From NCBI GenBank assembly GCA_036675955.1, contig JAKFDW010000440.1, positions 1 through 5,169 on the forward strand: a DNA stretch of 5,169 bases, given 5' to 3'. A program made the translations under genes and the position numbers. Shown piece after piece: positions 1 to 5,169 of the stretch. Position 1 is the stretch's first letter. Every line of letters starts with the position of its first letter. Source of the DNA: Pollutimonas sp036675955. GTDB taxonomy: Bacteria > Pseudomonadota > Gammaproteobacteria > Burkholderiales > Burkholderiaceae_B. The notes below the pieces were generated by a model, which was given only the letters and a program-made list of their open reading frames with translations, was not told where the DNA came from and did not search any database.

Positions 1-1
1 A

Positions 2-685
2 GGGATCACGCTGGTGGATCATGGTTCGGGGAAATCGTACCTGGGTTTCATTCTGTACGACCTGTTCTTCAAGCAACTGAAAGACCAGTCCCGCCTGTAC
101 GGCATCGAAACCCGGGAAGAGCTCGTCAAGAGTGCTGCCGAGCTGGCGCAGCGCCTGGGCTTCACGGGCATGTCGTTCCTGAACCTTTCAGTCGCCGACT
201 CCATTTCCTCCGACCTGCTTCCTTCCCGCGTGGATATCGTTACAGCGCTGCATGCTTGTAATACCGCCACCGACGACGCCATACGGTTCGCCTTGCACAA
301 GCAGGCCAAATACATAGTCGTGGTTCCGTGTTGCCAAGCCGAAGTGGCCGGTGTGCTGCGCCGCAAGAAGGCCATGTCGCTGGGAGCGGGTGCCTTGGCG
401 GAAATTTGGCGCCATCCTTTGCACACGCGCGAATTCGGCAGCCAGGCCACCAATGTATTGCGCAGCCTGCAACTGGAAGCTCATGGCTACCAGGTCACCG
501 TTACCGAACTGGTGGGCTGGGAGCATTCGATGAAAAATGAATTGATCATCGCTACCTACAAGAATCTGCCACGGCGCAAGGCAGCCGAACGGCTTGAAAG
601 CCTGCTCGATTTGTTAGGACTGCAGGAAATGCGCGATCGCTTTTTCGTGCCTTCAGAACCAGCCGAACAGGCCGCCGCTGTTTAA
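2..685 (+). CDS. SAM-dependent methyltransferase, Methyltransf_32-type, 5' truncated
   Basis: This is the C-terminal part of a class I SAM-dependent methyltransferase. The frame is open from base 2, reading G-I-T-L before the GTG at 14. That GTG sits inside the glycine-rich SAM-binding motif I (VDHGSGKSYLGF), so it is not a true start, and the real N-terminus lies upstream of the window. An acidic residue at the end of the next strand (YGIETREEL) would bind the ribose hydroxyls. The block VTALHACNTATDDAIRFAL, followed by IVVVPCCQAEV, is typical of the Methyltransf_32 family (PF13679), which also includes eukaryotic GSTCD and METTL25-like proteins. The C-terminal EHSMKNELIIATYKNLPRR also fits that family. 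The substrate is unknown; an RNA or protein target is possible but unproven. It acts in the cytoplasm, since no signal peptide or membrane segment is visible. Its stop codon lies inside the end of the convergent lipoprotein gene. The fold is secure, the specific role is not. Confidence 0.85.
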   Translation, partial: GITLVDHGSGKSYLGFILYDLFFKQLKDQSRLYGIETREELVKSAAELAQRLGFTGMSFLNLSVADSISSDLLPSRVDIVTALHACNTATDDAIRFALHKQAKYIVVVPCCQAEVAGVLRRKKAMSLGAGALAEIWRHPLHTREFGSQATNVLRSLQLEAHGYQVTVTELVGWEHSMKNELIIATYKNLPRRKAAERLESLLDLLGLQEMRDRFFVPSEPAEQAAAV

Positions 686-1255
686 TTCTTTCTCGCAACT
701 TCTGTACTGGGCGCCGAAGCGTTCGGCGCGTTGCTTCACAATGGTGGAAACACGCTTGAGCCAGGGCTTGCGATCATAGCTGCGGTTGCGGTAACCCGTC
801 CAGCCCTCGTGATAGTTCAGGTACTGCCCGTAAGCGTCCCATTTTGAGACGCCGTTCACGCGTTGAGTCTTGCTGATGTACCACCCCATGAAGTCCAGTG
901 CATCGTCAAAATCGTCGCGGCTTGAAAGCCAACCGCCGGCCTCGCGCTGGTAGTCGTCCCAGGTTTCATCCTTGGCCTGTGCATAGCCATAGGCGGAACT
1001 GACCCGTCCCCAGGGAATAAACCCCAGCAAATAGTCGCGGGGCGGCAGGGCGTCTTCACGAAAGCTGGACTCCTGGTACATCATGGCCATGGGCACTTGG
1101 GGCGGAACACCCCATTTGTCGCGCACATTCAAGGCTGCTTCATGCCATTCCGGTTTCTCGCGGAATATGGCGCACAGATTCTCCGGATCCGACGGCGGCA
1201 CTGTCGCGCAACCAGCAAGCATCAACAAGGGCAGCCCGCAAACGAGTCCTCGCAT
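653..1255 (-). CDS. Transglycosylase SLT-fold lipoprotein
   Basis: A 200-residue lipoprotein with a lysozyme-like (SLT, probably SLT_4-type) domain, likely acting on or binding peptidoglycan from the periplasmic face of the outer membrane. Residues 1-15 form a short hydrophobic signal ending in the lipobox LAGC, with Cys16 as the lipidation site. Ala17 follows, so no inner-membrane retention signal is seen. The candidate catalytic glutamate is Glu62 in MMYQESSF, equivalent to the ES motif of lytic transglycosylases. It is followed by SAYGYAQAKDETW (about 87-99), matching the G-x-x-Q block of the fold, and by NYHEGWTGY (147-155). The gene starts 15 bases after the lysP stop with a purine-rich AAAGG ribosome site next to that stop, so it is probably co-transcribed with lysP. 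Its last 33 bases overlap the convergent methyltransferase gene, and no terminator is visible. Enzymatic activity is inferred; a structural or regulatory role is possible. Confidence 0.85.
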   Translation of the reverse strand: MRGLVCGLPLLMLAGCATVPPSDPENLCAIFREKPEWHEAALNVRDKWGVPPQVPMAMMYQESSFREDALPPRDYLLGFIPWGRVSSAYGYAQAKDETWDDYQREAGGWLSSRDDFDDALDFMGWYISKTQRVNGVSKWDAYGQYLNYHEGWTGYRNRSYDRKPWLKRVSTIVKQRAERFGAQYRSCEKELNSGGLFGWF

Positions 1256-1270
1256 CGATTTTTCTACCTT

Positions 1271-2761
1271 TCAGCCTTGATTGATGTGTTGTGTGCCGGG
1301 GAAGGTCATGTCCTGGTAGCGGACAATCCCGCCTTTTCGGACCAGACGGTATCCCAACCACAGCAACAGGAACAGCGGAATACCTATGTACGTCGCCAGG
1401 GCCCCGTGCCAGTCGATCCTGGCCTGCAGGAATGCCTGGTAATTCTGGCCCAGCGTGATGATCAGGCACAGTACGAAGGCAAACATTGGCCCGAACGGGA
1501 AAAACCGGGACAGGTAAGGCAGTTCGGCAAGATCCCGTCCCTGCTGCACGTAGCCGCGGCGGAAACGGTAGTGGCTGATCGCTATGCCCAACCAGGCAAT
1601 GAATCCCGTCATGCCCGACGTATTGAGCAGCCAGATGTAGACACGCGTCGGACTGTACACCGAGCTCAGGAAGCACAGCGCCGCGACGACAGTGGTCGCA
1701 ATCAATGCGTAGCGCGGTACGCCGCTATGCGTCAAGCGTGAGAATATTTTCGGTGCCTTGCCCTCTGCGGCCAGATTGAACAGCATTCGCGTCGAGGCAT
1801 ACATGCCAGAATTTCCGGCTGACAATACGGACGTGAGAACCACCGCATTCATCAATGCCGCGGCGGACAAGAGCCCCGCCTTTTCGAACACCAGCGTGAA
1901 CGGGCTGACGCTGATGTCGGTCACATCGTTGCGCAAGAGCTGTGGGTCGGTATAGGGAATAAGAGACCCGATGATCAGGATGGCGAAAACGTAAAACAGC
2001 AGTATCCGCCAGAAGATTTGTCTAATGGCGCGCGGAATATTGTGCGCGGGATTTTCGGATTCTCCGGCGGCCACGCCGATGAGTTCCGTCCCCTGAAAGG
2101 AAAATCCCACTATCATCGCTACGCCTATCATGGCGGCAAACCCGCCGGGAAAGGGCGCGTCGCCAACGGTCCAGTTCTTCAGTCCCGCATCTTCGCCGCC
2201 CTGCAAAATGCCGGTAATCATCAGCAAGCCCGTGACGATGAAGACCAGCACGGTGACCACTTTGATGGCGGCGAACCAGTATTCCGCTTCTCCAAACGCC
2301 TTGACGGAAATGGAATTGATCAGGAACATCAACAGCAGGAACAAGGCGCTCCAGAAAATGCCGGGAACGTCGGGCAGCCAATAGCTCATGACCAGTTGTG
2401 CCGCCACCAGATCGACGGCGATAGTCACCGCCCAGTTGTACCAATAGTTCCAACCGAGTGCGAAGCCGAATCCTTCATCCACGTAATGGGCGCCATAGGT
2501 GGCAAACGACCCGGAAACAGGCATGTAGGCGGCCAGTTCGCCCAGGCTGGTCATCAGGAAATACACCATCAGCCCCACCAATATGTAGGAAAGCAGCGCA
2601 CCGCCGGGACCGGCCTGTGAGATCGTCGCGCCCGAGGCAACGAACAGGCCGGTGCCAATGGAACCGCCAATGGCGATCATGGAGAGGTGGCGCGCTTTGA
2701 GTTCTCGGCGCAAATGGGGGGCGCCGCCTGACGAGGACGTTTGGTTTTCTTTTATGGACAT
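1271..2761 (-). CDS. lysP: Lysine-specific permease LysP
   Basis: A 496-residue inner-membrane amino acid transporter of the APC superfamily (AAT family) that takes up L-lysine, presumably by proton symport. It aligns almost without gaps to E. coli LysP (489 aa) as I remember it. Matching blocks include LRRELKARHL (17-26), IAIGGSIGTGLFVASGATIS (29-48), GWNYWYNW (103-110), VGFSFQGTELIG (218-229) and NTSGMTGFIAWLGIAISHYR near 400. About 12 hydrophobic helices are apparent. With a four-residue offset, the residues implicated in lysine binding or sensing in enteric LysP are kept: Tyr106, Trp110, Lys167, Phe220, Glu226 and Glu234. The loop aspartates Asp279 and Asp282, linked in E. coli to CadC control, are also kept. 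The start at 2761 fits the E. coli N-terminus, but no clear Shine-Dalgarno is seen. It heads a probable operon with the downstream lipoprotein gene. Substrate assignment is strong because similarity is full-length, not just family-level. Confidence 0.95.
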   Translation of the reverse strand: MSIKENQTSSSGGAPHLRRELKARHLSMIAIGGSIGTGLFVASGATISQAGPGGALLSYILVGLMVYFLMTSLGELAAYMPVSGSFATYGAHYVDEGFGFALGWNYWYNWAVTIAVDLVAAQLVMSYWLPDVPGIFWSALFLLLMFLINSISVKAFGEAEYWFAAIKVVTVLVFIVTGLLMITGILQGGEDAGLKNWTVGDAPFPGGFAAMIGVAMIVGFSFQGTELIGVAAGESENPAHNIPRAIRQIFWRILLFYVFAILIIGSLIPYTDPQLLRNDVTDISVSPFTLVFEKAGLLSAAALMNAVVLTSVLSAGNSGMYASTRMLFNLAAEGKAPKIFSRLTHSGVPRYALIATTVVAALCFLSSVYSPTRVYIWLLNTSGMTGFIAWLGIAISHYRFRRGYVQQGRDLAELPYLSRFFPFGPMFAFVLCLIITLGQNYQAFLQARIDWHGALATYIGIPLFLLLWLGYRLVRKGGIVRYQDMTFPGTQHINQG

Positions 2762-2787
2762 GGGTACCGGACTTGGGAGTTGCGCCC

Positions 2788-2793
2788 AATATA
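2788..2793 (-). promoter_or_regulatory. Possible -10 element for lysP
   Basis: On the minus strand this reads TATATT, five of six matches to the sigma-70 -10 consensus, inside the AT-rich stretch GATTACTATATTGGG. It would place transcription start near 2781, giving a leader of about 20 bases before lysP. No good -35 hexamer lies 16-18 bases upstream, so this would be a weak or activator-dependent promoter. Overlapping TACTAT is an alternative. Weakly supported. Confidence 0.3.
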
Positions 2794-2838
2794 GTAATCC
2801 ATGCGGCTCAGGCGGATACCAACCGGCGCGCCCCGTGC

Positions 2839-2870
2839 GTCGGCACGATAGTTGCTGTCGGCATGACAGC
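2839..2870. repeat. Near-direct 13-base repeat with overlapping dyad, candidate operator
   Basis: GTCGGCACGATAG (2839-2851) and GTCGGCATGACAG (2857-2869) match at 11 of 13 positions and start 18 bases apart. The second copy overlaps a perfect 6-bp inverted repeat, GCTGTC (2854-2859) and GACAGC (2865-2870), with a 5-base loop. The block lies between divergent lysP and the entericidin-like gene, about 50-80 bases upstream of the possible lysP -10. It could bind a regulator of either gene. Function is inferred from position only. Confidence 0.35.
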
Positions 2871-2927
2871 GCGGACGGGACGAATCTGTTGTCCGTGCGC
2901 GGTATCGTTACTCAACAGGAGATTTAA

Positions 2928-3056
2928 ATGAAGAAAATAGTCTGGTTTCCTATAGTCCTGGCTTTCGCGGCATTCACGGCGGGTTGCAACACAATGGAAG
3001 GGGCCGGCGAAGATATCGAGCGCGGCGGCGAAAAAATCCAGCAGCAGGCCCGATAG
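2928..3056 (+). CDS. Entericidin A/B-family small lipoprotein
   Basis: A 42-residue lipoprotein precursor. It has a Lys-Lys start (MKK), a hydrophobic stretch at residues 4-18 and a lipobox TAGC with lipidated Cys20. The mature peptide of about 23 residues begins CNTMEGAGEDIERGGEKIQ. The pattern C-N-T-x-x-G-x-G-E-D-I-x-x-x-G is the signature of the entericidin family (PF08085; E. coli EcnA and EcnB), and the length fits. Asn21 after the cysteine predicts outer-membrane sorting. Threonine at the -3 position of the lipobox is less usual than leucine. A good AGGAGA ribosome site at 2917-2922 supports the ATG at 2928. E. coli EcnB is reported as a stationary-phase bacteriolytic lipoprotein with EcnA as its antidote, but many bacteria carry single homologues of unclear role, as here: no partner gene is adjacent. 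It is transcribed away from lysP. Confidence 0.88.
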   Translation: MKKIVWFPIVLAFAAFTAGCNTMEGAGEDIERGGEKIQQQAR

Positions 3057-3068
3057 TCCTGGCAGTAG

Positions 3069-3084
3069 CGAGCCTTCGGGCTTG
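3069..3084 (+). other. UUCG-tetraloop hairpin after the entericidin-like gene
   Basis: The sequence CGAGCC-TTCG-GGCTTG can fold into a 6-bp stem (one G-U pair) closed by a very stable cUUCGg tetraloop. It begins 12 bases after the stop codon at 3056. It is followed by ATCTAG rather than a T-run, so by itself it is more likely a 3'-end stabilising structure or processing site than an intrinsic terminator. It may act together with the larger hairpin at 3095-3135. Confidence 0.45.
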
Positions 3085-3090
3085 ATCTAG

Positions 3091-3135
3091 AAAAGGGCCC
3101 CAGGATCTGGATTCGAATCCCAGCGCCTGGGGCCC
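3091..3135 (-). terminator. Strong intrinsic terminator for the TPR gene, perhaps bidirectional
   Basis: GGGCCCCAGG (3095-3104) and CCTGGGGCCC (3126-3135) form a perfect 10-bp GC-rich stem. The 21 bases between them contain the palindrome GGATTCGAATCC (3109-3120), which can extend the structure. On the minus strand the stem is followed directly by TTTT (3094-3091), the usual arrangement for a Rho-independent terminator. The hairpin starts 20 bases past the stop of the TPR gene at 3155. On the plus strand the tail is TCAATTTCAT, less T-rich, so termination of the entericidin-like transcript here is plausible but weaker. Confidence 0.8.
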
Positions 3136-3154
3136 TCAATTTCATCCGGGAGTC

Positions 3155-4495
3155 TTACGCAGCCTTGCTTCTATCCCCGGTCGCATTGTCGATACGGGCC
3201 AGAAAACGAAGGTTGCCACGGCTATGCGGCTTCAAGGCGAGCCGTTCGTTGGCCAGGCAGGTGGCCAGGTTGAAATTTCCACCGCGGATTGCAGCTTCCA
3301 TCAAGGTCAAGTCGATTATGTCGCGTTGCGCATGGCTTCCGCCAAAACTGTTGGCGATGAAGCGCGCGCTGTGCAAGCGTTGAACCGCGGTGTGATAGTC
3401 CTTGCGCCAGAAGGCGGTAAAGCCCTCGATCAATGGGATGGCTGTCAAGCGCGTCCATTCCGCCACCTCGGTCTGCCCATTGCCCGCCTTTCGCAATTCC
3501 TGGAGATTGCGCGCGATATCGTCATCCCGGCCGGCGCCAAGGCAGGTCATCGCCGCATGCCAATCGTTGAAGGGATACGACTTTCCATCTGCATGCGGTT
3601 CCCAGCAGCATGCCACTTCCGACCATCGATCTCCGACGTCGATGCCCGCCAGGTGCAGGCGCCACAGCATGGCGGATGCGTCGACCAATTCCAGGGCAAT
3701 CTGGCTTTGATTGCCACGGATCCCGGAGTCGTAGATAGCCAGTGCTTCATCGCCGCGGCCGAGCTCCACAAGATAGACTGCCTGATGCCACCAATTATGG
3801 ACTTTGAAGAAATTATCATTATCGGCCCAGTACGGCTGGCGCGTGGCCATCCAGTCCACTCCTTCCTGAGTGCGTCCCTGCATCTCCATGACGTGGGCGA
3901 CGGCATGGTGGGCCCAGGAATCCAGAGGCTGCAACTCAATGGCGCGGCGTCCTTTTTCCTCCGCCCCCGCATAGTCTCCGGCTTCCTCGAGCCCAAACGC
4001 GTACATGCCGAGCACAAGGGAGTAGCCGGGTATATCGGGCGACCAGGCGGGTAACACCCGGGCGATGCGATCGCGCAGGTTTCTGGCGCAGGCGCGATAG
4101 AAATCCATGAGGTGGCCGCCATGCAGGGCCACCATATCCAAAGGATAGTCGGCGTTGTGCATATCCAGGGCCTCGGCGGCTGCCGTCCATTGGCCGTTCA
4201 ACATGAGACCCAGCGCACGAACGTGCGAGGCCTCGCGGTCGTCAAGCTGCATGTTGGTCAATTTTCTGACGATGGCCTTCGCGCACTCGTTGGCGGCCGG
4301 CTCGGTTGCCATTCCGACCATGTAGGCCTTCAAAATATATGCCATGGCGAAATCGGGCGCTGTCTCAATGGCCCGGTCCACCATGCCCACCGGATCCTCC
4401 CGGTAAAGCGCAAAGCATGCCTGCGCCCGACTGTATTGCTCCGCCGCCTCTACTGTTGCCCCGGAAAGCCTATTGCCCTGCTGGTCTGTAATCAT
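3155..4495 (-). CDS. TTC38/StaR-like tetratricopeptide repeat protein
   Basis: A 446-residue soluble protein of helical repeats, resembling the TTC38 family (cd05804, StaR_like), whose members are about this length. Residue numbers use the start at 4495. A clear TPR-like unit is at about 158-191 (YSLVLGMYAFGLEEAGDYAGAEEKGRRAIELQPL) and continues into SWAHHAVAHVMEMQGRTQEG. Family hallmarks include VHNWWHQAVYLVELGRGDEALAIYD (about 232-256), FNDWHAAMTCLGAGR (about 309-323), GSHAQRDIIDLTLMEAAIRGGNF (about 386-408) and the C-terminal ANERLALKP. There is no signal peptide or membrane helix, so it is likely cytoplasmic. TPRs suggest protein-protein contacts, but no biochemical function is known to me for bacterial members. 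An ATG at 4549 would add 18 residues but has no ribosome site. The ATG at 4495 gives MITDQQGNRLSG, typical of family N-termini, and has a purine-rich site. It is divergent from a probable AraC-type regulator and ends at a strong terminator, so it is likely monocistronic. Confidence 0.85.
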   Translation of the reverse strand: MITDQQGNRLSGATVEAAEQYSRAQACFALYREDPVGMVDRAIETAPDFAMAYILKAYMVGMATEPAANECAKAIVRKLTNMQLDDREASHVRALGLMLNGQWTAAAEALDMHNADYPLDMVALHGGHLMDFYRACARNLRDRIARVLPAWSPDIPGYSLVLGMYAFGLEEAGDYAGAEEKGRRAIELQPLDSWAHHAVAHVMEMQGRTQEGVDWMATRQPYWADNDNFFKVHNWWHQAVYLVELGRGDEALAIYDSGIRGNQSQIALELVDASAMLWRLHLAGIDVGDRWSEVACCWEPHADGKSYPFNDWHAAMTCLGAGRDDDIARNLQELRKAGNGQTEVAEWTRLTAIPLIEGFTAFWRKDYHTAVQRLHSARFIANSFGGSHAQRDIIDLTLMEAAIRGGNFNLATCLANERLALKPHSRGNLRFLARIDNATGDRSKAA

Positions 4496-4501
4496 TAGTT
4501 T

Positions 4502-4510
4502 CTCTCTTCC
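4502..4510 (-). promoter_or_regulatory. Ribosome binding site that favours the 4495 start of the TPR gene
   Basis: On the minus strand this reads GGAAGAGAG, six bases before the ATG at 4495. The alternative ATG at 4549 is preceded by CAAGTGTTAATACT, with no purine-rich site. This is the main sequence reason for choosing the shorter protein. The upstream three bases of the site fall inside a possible leader hairpin. Confidence 0.6.
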
Positions 4511-4546
4511 ATGTGGACTCGCATGGACATCTAAAACTGATGCGAG
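4508..4546 (-). repeat. Two overlapping inverted repeats in the TPR gene leader
   Basis: TCCATG (4508-4513) pairs perfectly with CATGGA (4522-4527) around an 8-base loop. CTCGCAT (4518-4524) pairs perfectly with ATGCGAG (4540-4546) around a 15-base loop. The two share bases 4522-4524, so the stems cannot form together. The first would cover the 5' edge of the ribosome site. They could be alternative leader structures or a protein-binding dyad. Both are short, and chance is not excluded. Confidence 0.35.
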
Positions 4547-4619
4547 CATAGTATTAACACTTGATTCGCCATCGCTTCATGCAGATGAGTGAGGACAAGC
4601 TTAAGAGACGGCACGGATC

Positions 4620-4645
4620 AGAACCATGTGCAAGACGCCGGTTCT
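4620..4645. repeat. Interrupted inverted repeat upstream of the AraC-type gene
   Basis: AGAACC (4620-4625) and GGTTCT (4640-4645) are a perfect 6-bp inverted repeat separated by 14 bases, ending 39 bases before the regulator's ATG. On the plus strand the right arm is followed by TTTGAC. It could be an operator for self-regulation. It could also be a weak attenuator-like stem, since the run of four T starts at the arm. No convincing -35/-10 pair was found in 4550-4684 for either direction. Low certainty. Confidence 0.3.
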
Positions 4646-4671
4646 TTTGACTATGCCGCCGCCGATTTCGC

Positions 4672-4678
4672 GGGGTGA
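4672..4678 (+). promoter_or_regulatory. Ribosome binding site fixing the start of the AraC-type gene
   Basis: GGGGTGA lies six bases before the ATG at 4685 and resembles the GGTGA part of the Shine-Dalgarno consensus. Its last three bases (TGA, 4676-4678) are also an in-frame stop, so no longer N-terminus is possible from this frame. Confidence 0.65.
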
Positions 4679-4684
4679 CTTGCG

Positions 4685-5169
4685 ATGAGCACCGTTTTCG
4701 ATACCTTGCGGGGAACACGGCTGACCGGAGGCGTTTTTCTCGATGCCGAATTTTCAGCGCCCTGGTGCGTGACGGCGCAAGTGACGCCGGAAGATTGTCG
4801 TCCGTTCATGCACGTCCCGCAGCACATCATCGCGTATCACTATGTTGCCAGGGGACATTGTGTGGTGGCTGTAAAGGGCCAGGCGCCGGCGGCAGTCAGC
4901 GGAGGTGAAATTATTATTCTGCCCCGCAATCATCCTCACCTGCTTGCCAGTGCACTGGACGTAGTGCCAGTGTGTGCGGACCACCTTATTCAGCCCGGGA
5001 CAGGCGGGGGACCGGCCCGCATTGTCTACGGCGGAGGTGGCGAGGCCACGCATATCCTCTGCGGCTTTCTCGGCACCGACACACCGCAAGCCTCCACGAT
5101 TGCAATGCTGCCTGATCTTTTGACGCTGAGCCCGGCAGACTGGCCCGCGGCCGGATGGATAGAGAGCTC
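4685..5169 (+). CDS. AraC-family regulator, N-terminal Cupin_6 domain, 3' truncated
   Basis: The first 161 codons of a gene that runs off the window. The product begins MSTVFDTLRGTRLTGGVFL. It has the layout of the Cupin_6 domain (PF12852) found at the N-terminus of many AraC-family transcription factors: FSAPWCV (23-29), a cupin strand pair with IIAYHYVARGHCVVAV (48-63), then SGGEIIILPRNHPHLLAS (72-89). These are followed by the ARIVYGGGG (111-119) and THILCGFLGTDTP (122-134) segments typical of this group. The usual C-terminal pair of helix-turn-helix motifs would lie beyond base 5169, so DNA binding is not seen directly. The cupin presumably senses a small ligand that I cannot name. No signal peptide is present. 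Bases 4685-5169 are fully open with no frame damage. It faces away from the TPR gene across 189 bases, a common layout for a regulator and its target. A stand-alone cupin protein is the main alternative. Confidence 0.8.
   Translation, partial: MSTVFDTLRGTRLTGGVFLDAEFSAPWCVTAQVTPEDCRPFMHVPQHIIAYHYVARGHCVVAVKGQAPAAVSGGEIIILPRNHPHLLASALDVVPVCADHLIQPGTGGGPARIVYGGGGEATHILCGFLGTDTPQASTIAMLPDLLTLSPADWPAAGWIES

Noticed and set aside
1097..1741. 214-residue plus-strand open frame
   Set aside because: It is antisense to lysP and the lipoprotein start, with a low-complexity, Gln/Arg-rich product typical of a shadow frame.
2018..2620. 200-residue plus-strand open frame
   Set aside because: It is antisense to conserved lysP, and its His/Gln/Gly-rich product shows no family features.
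2762..2927. Lysine riboswitch upstream of lysP
   Set aside because: The region is shorter than a typical lysine riboswitch, no multi-stem junction was recognised, and the candidate -10 leaves only about 20 bases of leader.
3107..3135. CTGGATTCGAATCCCAG resembles a tRNA T-arm and loop
   Set aside because: No D-arm, anticodon arm or 7-bp acceptor stem can be built around it, and no CCA end follows. The bases are better explained as the inner part of the terminator hairpin. A tRNA-derived attachment site was considered, but no second copy or integrase is in the window.
3224..4054. 276-residue plus-strand open frame
   Set aside because: It lies fully antisense to the well-supported TPR gene, has no recognisable domain, and is explained by GC-rich codon structure of the opposite strand.
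4496..4549. Longer N-terminus for the TPR protein from the ATG at 4549
   Set aside because: There is no ribosome site before it, and the 18 extra residues precede the typical family N-terminus.
4647..4652. TTGACT as a -35 box for the AraC-type gene
   Set aside because: The bases 17 downstream (GCGGGG) are nothing like a -10 element and run into the ribosome site.
1..5169. Mobile element, phage, CRISPR or defence system
   Set aside because: No transposase, integrase, terminal inverted repeats, repeat-spacer array or nuclease-type gene is visible; all six genes belong to ordinary chromosomal families.

Overview
The window holds six genes and no RNA genes, mobile elements or CRISPR arrays. It reads as ordinary chromosome of a Gram-negative proteobacterium. 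Both lipoproteins carry lipobox cysteines and outer-membrane-type sorting residues, base composition is moderately GC-rich, and the mix of LysP, an entericidin-type lipoprotein, a small transglycosylase-fold lipoprotein and an AraC/Cupin_6 regulator suits a betaproteobacterium of the Burkholderiales (Alcaligenaceae-like). That placement is inference from protein flavour only.

Layout: positions 2-685 (+) carry the C-terminal part of a Methyltransf_32-type SAM-dependent methyltransferase whose start lies before the window. It converges with a two-gene minus-strand unit: lysP (2761 to 1271) followed 15 bases later by a transglycosylase-fold lipoprotein (1255 to 653). The lipoprotein's last 33 bases overlap the end of the methyltransferase gene. 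A 166-base divergent region with a 13-base near-direct repeat and a short dyad separates lysP from a 42-residue entericidin-like lipoprotein (2928-3056, +). Next come a small UUCG hairpin and a strong 10-bp-stem terminator (3091-3135). The terminator's T-run faces the minus strand, so it best serves the TPR protein gene at 4495 to 3155. A 189-base divergent region with several inverted repeats separates the TPR gene from the first 161 codons of a probable AraC-family regulator (4685 to the window end, +).

Functionally, the genes fall into loose groups rather than one pathway: lysine uptake plus a cell-envelope lipoprotein in one transcript, a stand-alone envelope stress-type lipoprotein, and a TTC38/StaR-like TPR protein divergent from a cupin-type regulator that may control it. 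I saw no convincing evidence of a new biological system. The stretches most worth a second look are the two structured divergent intergenic regions and the regulator/TPR pair.
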